A DNA stretch of 64,000 nt from contig JAUCBN010000032.1 in assembly GCA_035048815.1 (NCBI GenBank), forward strand, positions 17,819,501 to 17,883,500, given 5' to 3'. The notes beneath the pieces were generated by a model that worked only from the letters and a program-made list of their open reading frames with translations, did not search any database and was not told the origin of the DNA. Position numbers and translations under genes: made by a program. How positions within the stretch are numbered: position 1 is the first letter of the stretch; each line of letters begins with the position of its first letter. The DNA comes from Abelmoschus esculentus (taxonomy: Eukaryota > Streptophyta > Magnoliopsida > Malvales > Malvaceae). Shown in pieces: positions 46,936 to 58,374 of this stretch.

Positions 46936-48410
46936 TGTTAAAGGGTCGGAAGTCCTGCTTTTATGATGAAGCATTCTTCCATCCACCTTTTGTCAAATTG
47001 TAGTATTTAAGATGTCGATCCCACGAGGATTGACTTTACTTACGCAATTTATTATTCTTACACAATGGAAAAGTAAAGACACAAATAATTGGATTTAAAT
47101 TATAACTAAGAAAACTAATTAAAGCAATAAAAATAAATGATCAAGAAATCAAGGATGGAAAAGTGGGGTAGGTTAGAGTGCTTCGTAGTGTGAAATCAGA
47201 ATGTAATTGTCTCGTTCTTATAATACAATAGGGTTGAACTATCGTCTCGGCGAGTCGCACTAAGGGTTGCCGCAGCTGCGTAGGCAGGGTTATGCCTTGT
47301 CGACAATTCAACAATTTATAGTTCGATAGAGCATCCTTGAATGTCTTCTTCCTTATCCCTAAGCGAAGAGAACTGTTAAAACCCACGTCTTGATGATACC
47401 TCCCGGCGTGAATCAAGGGCAGATAAAAACCAAACACATGCGTCTTGTTAGCCGCTGAAATCCTGGGCGATTGATCTCTCAACCGGATTAGTCAATGCCC
47501 TTGAGTAAAGACCGTATTCTCTCGTTTCATGAACCTACATCTCCCGATGCTAGGCAAATAGGTTTTTCTTCATATACTTATCTTTCGAGCTCATATGCAA
47601 GAAAAGTAAATACCAAGAGAGAATAAACTATGAATTCTAGAATTGCATTATTAGGAACTAAACAAACTTTCTCCCAAAACTACTCCACAAACTAACATAA
47701 ACCCAAAGGGGAATATGGAGGAGTTTAGGATTTTCTATGAACACTTGATTTCGAGATGTCTTCTCTCTACATGTTTATGGTTTATATAGGTTTGGCCTAG
47801 GGCAAACCTTTCCAAAGTAGGAATACAACTTGGAGTAAAACACAAGTTAAGTACATAAATACAAAATATTTATTTTATTTCCTAGTTTATTCCTATAAGG
47901 ATTCTTTTCCCGCGTGGCCTTTGATCTTGACTTTCCATGTGTTTTCTAGCTCCGATTTCTATGTCGATTATCTTAAAATTTCCACCTTATTTTTCTCTTC
48001 AGATCGCCTATCATATTAACATTTTTCTTTCAAGTGCTGCCGCGGCATCAATTGCCATCATAATAGTTGTGCTTTTTCTCGACTTGGAACTACATCAGTA
48101 CAATTCTCTTGGTCTGGTTCGATATGCTCATTTCTCATCATGTCTCGGCAATGTCTAGAGATAAATCTTGATTGCAGTTTTCATTTTGCTGCCTTGGCAA
48201 CCTTCCGCTGTGGTATTTTACCTGTCATGGAATAAAGACAAAAACAATACCTTTTCTACTAAATATTGCATAAATTCTGTAATTGAGTGTATTGATGCTG
48301 AAATATGGAAAATATGCAGAATTATCCATTATTGCCATTAAATCTGTCCTTTATTAGCAATAATCGAGTGAGAAATTCGTATAAAAAATAGGACTTTTAT
48401 GCACTCGTCA
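46936..48410 (-). repeat. 5' LTR of the outer pol-less element (1475 bp)
   Basis: It is collinear with 39590-40904 plus 46107-46320 and diverges from it by many substitutions and small indels, so the outer element is much older than the gag-protease element. Sense-strand TATA (CCTATATAAACC) lies at about 47792-47781. It contains no ORF. Confidence 0.88.
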
Positions 48411-48489
48411 GATATTATTATTGATATAATGTAGAAGAATCATGGGGTTGAACATGCTTAAAATTTAATATCCTTTAATTGAGTTATAC

Positions 48490-48995
48490 ATCTTTTTAGG
48501 ATCATTAAATGTAAAAATGAGCATTTGTTTGCTTTGCCGTTGTCCGGAAGAGACTAAGGATCATATTTTTTTTGCTTGCTCTTATTCATGGGAAGTATGA
48601 AGGATGATTCTTCTATGCAGTGGTATTCATAGGGAGGCTTTGGATTGGAATGTAGAGATTTATTGGATAATGGCTAGTCTAAAGGGAAGGTCTTCTGCGA
48701 TGCTTATATTATAAGTGGCACGACAGGCTTTCATTTATTCCATATGGGAGGAAAAGAATCGAAGGATTTTTCGTGATACACAGAGATTGTTTTGATCTAT
48801 TTGAATGTATACAATCCATTGTTTGTTTTCGTTTAAAGCATAAAAACTTTAAGCCACGAAATGTACAAAACAACATATTATCTGCTTGGAGAATTATCTA
48901 AAGAGATGGTACCCCATAAAACTTTTTAATTTTTTTAATATAGCAATTTTTTTCTGCTTGGATAATAAATTTATTTACTTATCAAAAAAAAAAGA
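48490..48995 (+). mobile_element. LINE relic, 3' end with zinc-binding RT domain and poly-A
   Basis: The plus strand encodes ICLLCRCPEETKDHIFFACS, the C-x2-C...H...C pattern of the zf-RVT domain, then broken frames with FIYSIWEEKNRRIFRD. The sequence ends in a LINE-like TTTATTTACTTATC followed by about ten A (48985-48995). It begins about 75 bp outside the GATAT duplication of the LTR nest. Confidence 0.7.
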
Positions 48996-51655
48996 GACGA
49001 ATAGATTTTTACAGAAAAATTAAATTATCCTCAATTTAAAAGTTGTGGTCTCAGCCAAAAAACTAGTTAATTTAATATTGTATAAATGGATCTTAAATCT
49101 ATATGTATGTGTCTATTGATGATATATTTCAATTCTTCTTCTGTAAATAGTATAATATGGATTTGTTGTTCTAGCCTGATCGTTGCGGGCCTGTCTTGGA
49201 CCTTTTTATAACTTAGGTTCATCTTGAAATTTAAATGGATTTGGGTTTAATAGTTTTATTTTGTTAAGTACAATCATGGAATAACTTATATTTCTTCGAT
49301 ATCAATAGGTTTTTTTATATCATCACTAACGTTATATAAATTTTTATATAGCGTCAGTCATACGGAGTCATTCAAGTAAATTAATCAGGTGAGAAAACAA
49401 TAAATTAATTAGTGTGGCAGTGAAATAATGCATGAAAAAGGAGAATAAAACCTTGTTTATTTTTGAAACAAGACATATATATAAATGTTATATGAGAGAT
49501 CCGAGCAGGAGTGTTTGGTACAGTTGGAAATTTAAAGCAGTGGTTGGCTACGGTTAAAGCTAACGAAGCGTGGCATGGTGGTTTAGGTTTGATGCAGTTG
49601 GCTGCAGATTTTGCGAGATTTGGTCGACTCAGTTGATTTGCTTTGCTTAGCTCATGCTCTACAAGTCTACTTACCGGCTGTTGCTGATCTGGTGCTTCAT
49701 TTATAGTGATGTTATTGTTTAGATAAAAAATTAAACCTGTTCGATTCGATTTTTAACTTAAGATGGTGAAATTACCTGCACTTTAAAATTCCATTTAAAC
49801 ACTGTCTGCTGATATCAACTTCAAACGTGAGAACAATCGAGCTGGTAATAAACTTGTAGGCTAAGGTAAAGGGTTGTGACAAAGGCAACAGTGCTGTGGG
49901 TAGCTGTAGCTTGTCTACTGCTTGGATTCTGCAAACCTATGGTCTCCCAAAGCAAAATGCAGATAGTCAAAAAGAACGGCTGTACCATTTTCACTGTAAA
50001 AGAAAAGCTATATATTTGGACTAAAGTTTCCCAAACATGACTGGTGTTTCCAAAGTTTAATTTCTTCACCAATTCAAGCTTTTCTAGTGGAAGGGAGATA
50101 TTGAAGAAGTTTTTAGGTATTTTCCATCAATTGTTTCATGTTTTTGTGGAGTACATAGATTTTTGTGTTCTCTTCACAAACATTGAATCGCTGGATGTTT
50201 CATTGTTGCTGCAAATGTATAGGTTTGTCCCCTGCTGCTGCATGCATGCTTGGGTGGGTGTTGGCTGTTGAGGATTTCATGAAGCACAAGGTAAATGGAA
50301 TAACCATTAAATAAAGCCTGTATTCTACTGATTTTCCCTTTAACTTGCCAGTTAATTTGTTTTATGAGTACAGTTTAGTCTCGTCTTTATGCTTATTTGG
50401 ATCTGCTATTGCCTATTGAACTGGGCCGAGGTAGGATATTCTATGGAGTGAATGAACCATTGCTCATGATCGAATTTTATAGAATTCGAAGCAAAATTTG
50501 CTTTCCTTTCTCTTAGGTAAAAATTGTTAAAAAAGACGTATTTGGATTTAAGGTCGTTCAAAATTTTAATCTAAGTTGACCGATCACTCTTAAAAAAATA
50601 ATCCCGAACTCGAATTTTTAAAAAAAATAGATCGATCCTATAGAGTTTGGTCAGGTCAGGATCCATTATATTCGTATAAAATTGTCATCCACTCAAGTGA
50701 TTCGTGGTATTTGGATTTAGAACCGGTTGCTATGGTGACCTAACTTCAAAGCTTACTTCTACTTTGTATCCGAGCAGAGAAAGTTGGTGCTGAATGGATC
50801 TAATGATCCTTGTTCTTCAACTGTTCCCAGACACGACTAAATTAAAGGCAATGATTCCTACTTCCAACTTTTAAAATGTAACATCAAATTCATTTACAAT
50901 TAGGGAATCTCACAAAACAAAAGATAAATTTGCATTTGCATGTTGTCTGGGAAAAAATCACAATGATGCCATCACTTTCTAGTCTGTGGTTTCTAAGCTT
51001 GCAGCGTCATGACTCCATTTATTCCCCAATGTACTGAAAACACTTGAAAGATGAAGACAGCTCCTTGCATTTGTTCATTGAACCCGTAGTTGTGTGGACC
51101 TGCTTACAAGTAGAGACTGTACTAAAAGTTTGAGTTGAATAGTAAAGAATTGGATTTCCAATGTAATTATCGGAGACAGAAAGAGAAGGAAAGTTTTCAG
51201 ACCCTATACAGTAGAGAAGAAAAAGACTGGGAATATAAAGTGCAATTATTTTGGTTGCACTAATAAAGGATTACATACCCCCACCGGGTTTTAGATAGAA
51301 GAGAGGATAAGGAAAAGAAAGAGGGTCATGTCTTTGTTTCTAGTTTGATTATATATTTTTCCATGTATATCTACCTGTTTCTGCAAATCCCCACTCCAGC
51401 CACTCATAGACAAGGATAATATTCCCTAGCATTTGACACACAAAAAACTTTTAGCCTGTCTTTTCCAGCTCCATTGATGATGGAACTTCCAAGCTTTTAC
51501 TCTCCCCACTTCAACTACTGTACTGTCCTTCTTTCTCTCCCTTAGGGTTTTCCCAGAAGTGGGCTGATGAATCAGATCTCCCCTTTTTCTCTCTTTATGG
51601 AACATTATAGGTTTCGATCTTTCCTTGTCTAGCTAGGGTTTTTTGGGTTGATGAA
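48996..51655. other. Intergenic, no gene recognised
   Basis: 2.66 kb. Frames at 49821-50072 and 50044-50271 lack any domain. The stretch around 51450-51600 is pyrimidine-rich and could be a 5' UTR or promoter, but I found no coding exon beside it. Confidence 0.45.
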
Positions 51656-51726
51656 TTCTTTGTGGCTGACGCGGGTAGTTCTGCTGAAAGCCCAGTAATA
51701 AAAGCCTAAAAAAAACCTTAATCGGT

Positions 51727-53460
51727 TTACCCGGTCACATTATATACACAATTTCTTACAAAAATTTTAATAAAAACGGTACATACATAAATTAACACAA
51801 AAATAGTAAGGATTTGTGTTTGTACACAATTTCCTACAAGAATACACAATATAGCACGAAAACGGTAAGGATTTGTGTTTGTACACAATTCCTTACAAAG
51901 TATACACAACGGCTTACGAAAACCGTAAGAAAAAAGGTATGTACACAAATTCTTACCACTTCAAAACCATAAGCTCAAGGAGGCTTCCAAGGGTAAGGAT
52001 TTGTGTATATACACAATTTCCTACAAGAATACACAATATAGCACGAAAACGGTAAGGATTTGTGTTTGTACACAAATCCTTACAAATTATACACAACGAC
52101 TTACGAAAACCGTAAGAAAAAAGGTATATACACAAATTCTTACCACTTCAAAACCATGAGCTCAAGGAGGCTTCCAAGGGTAAGGATTTGTGTACATACA
52201 TAATTTCCTATAAGAATACACAATATGGCACGAAAAAGGTAAGGATTTGTGTTTGTACACAAATCCTTACAAAGTATACACAACGGCTTACGAAAACCGT
52301 AAGAAAAAAGGTATGTACACAAATCCTTACCACTTCAAAACCATGAGCTCGAGGAGGCTTTAAAGGGTAAGAATTTATGTATATACACAATTTCCTACAA
52401 GAATACACAATATGGCACGAAAAAGGTAAGGATTTTGTGTTTGTACATAAATCCTTACAAAGTATACACAACGACTTACGAAAACCATAAAAAAAAAGGT
52501 ATGTACACAAATCCTTACCACTTCAAAACCATGAGCTAAATGAGGCTTTCAAAGGTAAGGATTTGTGTACATACACAATTTTCTACAAGAATACAAAATA
52601 TGACACCCAAATGGTAAGGATTTGTGTTTGTACATAAATCCTTACAAATTATACACAACGGCTTACTAAAACCGTAAGAAAAAAGGTATGTACACAAATC
52701 CTTACGACTTCAAAACCATGAGCTCAAGGAGACTTCTAAGGGTAAGGATTTGTGTACATACATAATTTCCTACAAGAATACACAATATGCCACCCAAACG
52801 GTAAGAATTTGTGTTTGTACATAAATCCTTACAAAGTATACACAACGGCTTACGAAAACCGTAAGAAGAAAGGTATGTACACAAGTCCTTACAACTTCAA
52901 AACCATGAGCTCAAGGAGACTTCTAAGGGTAAGGATTTGTGTACATACATAATTTCCTACAAGAATACACAATATGCCACCCAAACGGTAAGGATTTTGT
53001 GTTTGTACATAAATCCTTACAAAGTATATACAACGGCTTACGAAAACCGTAAGAAGAAAGGTATGTACACAAATCCTTACAACTTCAAAACCATGAGCTC
53101 AAGGAGACTTCTAAGGGTAAGGATTTGTGTACATACATAATTTCCTACAAGAATACACAATATGACACCCAAACGGTAAGGATTTGTGTTTGTACATAAA
53201 TCCTTACAAAGTATACACAACGGTTTACGAAAATCGTAAGAAGAAAGGTATGTACACAAATCCTTGCGACTTCAAAATCATGAGCTAAAGGAGGCATCCA
53301 AGGGTAAAGATTTGTGTACATACACAATTTCCTACAAGAATACACAATATGACACCAAAATGATAAGGATTTATGTTTGTACACAATTCCTTACAAAGTA
53401 TACACAACGGCTTACGAAAATCGTAGTAAATTGTGTATGTACACAAATCCTTACCTTTGG
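51727..53460 (+). repeat. Tandem array, about nine units of a 187-188 bp repeat
   Basis: The anchor word (C)ATGAGCTC or its variant occurs at 51971, 52158, 52345, 52533, 52720, 52907, 53095 and 53282, spacings of 187-188 bp. Each unit contains three inverted pairs: GTATGTACACAAATCCTTAC against its complement (for example 52686-52705 and 52742-52761, 20 of 20, 36 nt loop), AAGGATTTGTGT/ACACAAATCCTT, and CTTACG/CGTAAG. Reading frames here are repeats of the same artefact (CTYLFSYGFRK) and are not genes. Confidence 0.92.
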
Positions 53461-53572
53461 ATGTCTCCTTTAGCTCATGGAGAGAAGTTGTAAGGAATTG
53501 TGTACATACCTTTTTCCTTACGGTTTTTGTAAGCCATTGTGTATACTTTGTAAGGAATTGTATACAATATTT
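53461..53572 (-). repeat. Inverted terminal copy of the 187 bp unit
   Basis: The sequence after 53460 (TTTAGCTCATGGAGAGAAGT, TAAGGAATTGTGTACATACC, CTTACGGTTTTTGTAAGCC) is the reverse complement of the unit, so the array ends head-to-head. Confidence 0.75.
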
Positions 53573-54440
53573 ATTTGTATATTTTTTATTCGAATATTTT
53601 TATTCGAACATTTATTATATGAATATTTTTATTCGAATATTTATAGTCAAATATATTTTATTCGAATATTTTTATTCAAAAATTTTTATTCGAATATTTA
53701 TTATACGAATATTTTTATTTGTATATTTTTTATTCGAATATTTTTATTCGAGTATTTTTATTCAAATATTTTTATTTGAATAGTTATTATACGAATATTT
53801 TTATTTGTATATTTTTTATTCAAATATTTTTATTCAAGTATTTTTATTCGTATAATTTTTATTCGAATATTTTTATTACAATATTTATTATATGAATATT
53901 TTTATTCGAATGTTTATTATACGAATATTTTTATTCGAATAGTTTTATTCTAATATTTTTATTCAAATATTTATTATACGAATATTTTTATTTGTATATT
54001 TTTTATTCGAATACTTTTATTCGAATATTTATTATACGAATATTTTTATTCGAATATTTATTATACGAATATTTTTATTCGAATATTTATTATACGAATA
54101 CTTTTTATTCGAATATTTTTATTCAAATATTTATTATACGAATATTTTTATTCTAATATTTATTATAAGAATACTTTTGTTTGAATATTTATTATACAAA
54201 TATTTTTATTCGTATATTTTTTATTCGAATATTTTTATTCGAGTATTTTTATTCAAATATTTATTATATGAATATTTTTATTCAAATATATTTTTATACG
54301 AATATTTTTATTCGTATATATTTTATTCGAATATTTATTATATGAATATTTTTATTCGAATATTTATTTTATAATTATTTTTATTCGAATATTTATTATA
54401 TAAATATTTTTATTCGTATATTTTTTATTCGAATATATAA
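53573..54440. repeat. AT-rich minisatellite built on ATTCGAATATTTTT
   Basis: About 870 bp of TATTCGAATATTTTT and TATTATACGAATATTTTT variants, mostly A/T with a regularly spaced self-complementary TTCGAA. Long frames rich in Tyr/Phe/Ile are artefacts. Confidence 0.9.
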
Positions 54441-54490
54441 AAATATATTAGATAACCATTATTTATAAAAAAAAAAGTTAAATTGGAACC

Positions 54491-54509
54491 GGCTAACAGC
54501 CGGTTTCCC
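54491..54509. other. Perfect short hairpin AACCGGC / GCCGGTT
   Basis: AACCGGC-TAACA-GCCGGTT, a 7 bp stem with 5 nt loop, at the inner edge of the putative right end of the foldback element. Confidence 0.7.
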
Positions 54510-55028
54510 ATTGCCCTCCACTTGAGGGCTCTTTTTAGGCTTTTTATAGCCGGCTCTTTGTAGCCTCACCCGACTGACGCTGATCTGTTCTTTGAGTGAG
54601 AAATTTGTGGAAGATTAACAGGTTTGTGGTTAGGTTTCCTTCCTCCAGCATCTGGACAATTTTTCATACAAATTTCCTTTTCGTTTTACAGATATGGAGA
54701 ATTTAATAGATCCCATGGAAAATGGTGCATTTAGGCTGAATTTTTAGCAAAAAAGAGATGGAACTGAAAGACCCTAAAACACTTGAGAATCAAACAACTA
54801 CAACTTTTTTCCCCACAGAAATAGGTGTAGATCTAAGCATAGAGAAAGAAGGTTTAAGCTTTTTTTTTTTTTTAGGTTGGTAGCCTGCAGGTCTTGCTTA
54901 CTTTACCCATAAGCATAGAGAACCTCAACTCCTTCTTCATTAAATTTGATAATATTTTATTTAATTTATCTTCATTAAAAAAATTATTCGACTTAACTTA
55001 TTACTCGTTAAGCTTATTAAATTTTTTA

Positions 55029-55762
55029 GGCATAAAGATAATTTTAACCTTTAACGTTTATAATTTTTATCGTTTTGGCCCTTATTCTTTTTTTGGATAA
55101 ATTTAGTCCTTAACCTATATCTTTTTGACAAATAGCTTGTTTTTTAACTACTATGATAACTAAACCATTAAAAATCTAACAATGATGACATAATATATTT
55201 TAAATGACATGACATCTAACCTATCAAATATATATATATATATGTGAAATATAATTTTATTCCAATATAAAATATAAAATAATTAAAATTTAAATAAAAT
55301 TTTAAAAATTAATTAATTCTAAAATAAAAGGCTATTAAACATTCCTAACCCTAACTATGATAGAATCAAAGTCCTATCCTAAAAAAATATGAACACAGTT
55401 CGAAATTAACTATTTTTTAGGTAGGATTTTAATTTTATCGTAGTTAGGATTAAGAATGTTTAATAGTATTTTATTTTAGAATTAATTAATTTTTTAATAT
55501 TTTATTTGAATTTTAATTATTTTATATTTTATTAGAATAAAATTATATTATATATTTGATAAGTCAGATGCCATGTTATTTAAAATATATTATCATATGC
55601 ATATAACATGTCATCATTGTTAGATTTTTAACGGTCTAGTTACCATGGTGTTAAAAAATAAGTTATTTGTCAAAAAGATATAGGTTAAGGGCTAAATTTA
55701 TCTAAAAAAAGAGTCAAAACAAAAAAATTATAAACGTTAAGGGTTAAAATTATTTTTATGCC
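55029..55762. mobile_element. Mutator-type foldback MITE with perfect 9 bp target duplication
   Basis: 734 bp, almost entirely two inverted arms of about 350 bp. It starts GGCATAAAGATAATTTTAAC and ends with the complement of GGCATAAAAATAATTTTAAC. Matching inner blocks include AAAAATCTAACAATGATGAC against GTCATCATTGTTAGATTTTT. AATTTTTTA flanks it at 55020-55028 and 55763-55771. It has no coding capacity. A 9 bp duplication points to the Mutator superfamily; the caveat is that the target is A/T-only. Confidence 0.85.
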
Positions 55763-55771
55763 AATTTTTTA

Positions 55772-57045
55772 TATTATTTTTTAATATAAATAAAGTTTGG
55801 TCACACTATTATACTAGCTCAACATAAACATGAAAATTCATGAATAAAACATGAGGTTCAAAAGATAAATAGACATACTTATCATAATCGATTTAGAAAT
55901 AAAATTAGTATTTAGGTGCGAGAATTTTTGTAGTTTTTCAATATTTTTTGTTGAAAAAAAAAATATTATCTTAAGAATTTTGAGGATTATTTTTTAATCA
56001 TATTTTTTACACAGAAAGTAAAAACTAAAGACTTCTCTCATTTTTTACTTTTATACATAAAGTAATAATAAAATAAAAAAAGAAAGATATGTTATTATAA
56101 TTTAATTTTTATTTAGTTCTCAATATATATAAAAATTTAAATCTTTGAAACTGAAATAAAATAACCAAATTTAAAATGTAATTTAACCTAAAAAGAAGGA
56201 AATATTTAATAGTCTACAAATGATTAAAATATAATATTTGTTTTTATATATTCTTAATTATATGATAAAAATATATACCTAATTTAACTCTTTAAGATAA
56301 ATATCATCTATTTTTTATTGGTACTACTTATTAAGTTTGTAAAGTCAATTCTTTTTAATATCATCTAGAATATATAAGATATTTTGAATAAAATAAAAGT
56401 TTCAATCAACATTAGATCAGTTAAATACACTAAACTTCCCCAAGCTATGGCTCAAATTTTAACTTAGTCCTCAATCTATTAAATATTCTAATTAAATCCT
56501 TAAATTATCAAGATTGTTTCAATTAGGTTCTTCCATTAGTTTAACCTTCTAACTTAGATTCAGCTGGGTGCATATCTTAAATATGTGAATCAAAATTTAA
56601 AGAATGTACACCTATGGTAGGATAACTTGTATATAATGGGTTAAAAAACAAGAAATAACCCTATTAAATTTGAGTGGCATAAGGGACAGTGCTAAATGGC
56701 AATGGGAAAGTTTTTTTACCTATATATATTAAAAAAATTAGATTAATTGTAAATTTGTCCTCCATTTTACTTTTACCTTCAAATCTTAGTTTCGTCCCTA
56801 AGTGGCATAGATTGTTAAGTAATGTATCATACTTAAATTATTTGCGTAACAAGCACATGTTCAAAATTTAATCCATGTAGTTTAAATATGTTCCATGTCA
56901 AAACTAGATTAATATTTAATATTTAAACAGATAAACTGACAAATAAGTCTACAATGAAACAATATTAATAATTAAATAATTAAATTATATAATTTAATTT
57001 CAACGATTATAATCGATAAACACAAATACAAAGACTAGAACTGAA
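55772..57045. other. Intergenic, AT-rich, nothing recognised
   Basis: No ORF with domain support; the 60-codon frame at 56689-56871 is not convincing. Confidence 0.5.
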
Positions 57046-57182
57046 CTACCCTGCATGAGCCCTCTAGTTCAAGTGATTAAAAGAACGATTGTTGTTCCTA
57101 AAGATCATGGGTTCGAACACCGGTGAAGATTATATTCTAGAACAGATATTACTGTATTTACTATTAACTAATTCAAAAAAAT
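57046..57182 (+). mobile_element. tRNA-derived SINE, copy 1 (internally deleted)
   Basis: A-box-like TAGTTCAAGTGATTAAAAG (about 57065-57083) and B-box GGTTCGAAC (57110-57118) with pol III spacing are followed by a tail ACTATTAACTAATTC and A-run. It matches copy 2 on the opposite strand at 62291-62466 over head and tail, but lacks about 60 bp between them. It is not a tRNA gene: no acceptor stem forms. Confidence 0.75.
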
Positions 57183-58374
57183 TGAACTACTCACATGTGT
57201 TATGCAACGTTGGACTAGATTTTTGGTGCACAAGTACCCTAGACCTCTAAACTATGTCGAGGCATTATTGTTAACTTTTTCAACAATTTAATTATTAAAA
57301 AGACACCAAAATATAAATCGACCAAATGAAAACGTATAATTTAAGAATTACATCCGCTTAAAAATGATCATGTGAAATAATTGAATTGAACTTTGGAGTA
57401 GTTTTTAAGCAGGGACAAAGCTAGATCAAATGTTGGGAGGGACAAAAATAATTCGCTAGTCACTTATTTCTAGTAACTAATGATTCGAACGTGTAACAAT
57501 GTTATAAGGTAGTAACATTCATAGTGGAAGAATAAAACATGTTTTAGAGGTAAATTCTAATAAAGCACCGATTCAATGACTTGTTTTAATACTCTTCAAG
57601 GTAACTATAAGGTAGTATGAGTTAATATTTTTTCTTAACCTTTTTGCTAACACAAATCTTGAGGCAAGACTACTTGAACTTTAGATGAATATCATCATTT
57701 TTTTCACCTAAACCGCTCATTGTATTCAACTATACAATAATTGACAAATTAATATAATTCGTTTTGCATGCTTTCCAAGATGTAAAGTCCTCAAATCAAG
57801 TTGATGTCATCCAATTAATTGTTAAGCTTAAATATTTTATGAAACATTTGAGTGGCTCCAATTACCTTAATTAATCACATATATGAACTCCAAGATATGA
57901 AGAATGTATATTTTATTCCATTACATTCCCTATATTGTATATATGCTTTTGCTTCTGCACCTTATCTAACTAGGATAAACTATATGATTGATATGTTGAA
58001 ACATATTCTCTTAGGTAATGCATATAAACATGGCGAAGGAACATGAATGGGAAGGGGAAAGTGGATCATCCATGCATGTATTTCAATCATATCCTCTATA
58101 AGACCGATGACATACACAGATTAAAGGGTTGATTTATTGTCTTAATTGAGTTATAATGATCTAAGATATAGAGTATATACTTAATTACTTATAATGGAAA
58201 CAAAGAAATGCTTAAACATCTTATGATAATTTCATAAACAACAATCATTGACACTAAAGTTCACAAGAAAATTCAAAATAGACTAAAAGAAGGGGGGGGG
58301 GGGAGCATGTCTTTAGTACAGAAAGCAAGCAAGCAAAACATAGCATGCCTCTAATATTTACCCACATGACACAG
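57183..58374. other. Intergenic, 3' flank of the TCP gene
   Basis: No gene recognised. A 12 bp G homopolymer (58292-58303) lies close to the TCP gene end. Confidence 0.5.

Larger units (their letters stand above)
39590..48410 (-). mobile_element. Pol-less LTR element (tRNA-Asp primer), interrupted by a nested insertion
   Basis: In the minus sense the 5' LTR is 48410-46936, the primer site TGGCGCCGTTACCGGGG is at 46931-46915, the internal region is only about 600 bp (46935-46321), and a purine tract GAGTTTGGGGGTG precedes the 3' LTR (46320-46107 plus 40904-39590). That LTR is split by the 40905-46106 element. LTR ends are TGACGAGT...TTAACA/TCAACA. GATAT flanks the whole on both sides (39585-39589 and 48411-48415), so the outer limits are secure. 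No gag or pol frame exists. The internal region carries four 26-27 nt hairpin repeats (46636-46786). Confidence 0.9.
51665..54587. mobile_element. Possible foldback DNA element enclosing tandem arrays
   Basis: The ends are loosely inverted: left GCTGACGCGGGTAG... with AATAAAAGCCTAAAAA (51693-51708) and right, read in reverse, CAGTCGGGTGAGG... with TATAAAAAGCCTAAAAA. Flanking TTCTTTGTG (51656-51664) and TTCTTTGAG (54588-54596) agree at 8 of 9 bases, like a Mutator-type target duplication. No transposase is present. The interior consists of the 187 bp array, an inverted copy and the AT-rich minisatellite. The limits are tentative. Confidence 0.4.

Noticed and set aside
51727..53783. Many 60-116 codon frames with repeated CTYLFSYGFRK-like or FEYFYSNIF-like text
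   Set aside because: They repeat with the 187 bp unit or the AT minisatellite and have no coding signal.
57060..57125. tRNA gene suggested by GGTTCGAAC
   Set aside because: No acceptor or anticodon stem forms; the sequence continues into a SINE body and tail matched by a second copy.
58292..58303. G12 homopolymer as a quadruplex
   Set aside because: A single G run without partner runs; possible but unsupported, and length may be a sequencing artefact.
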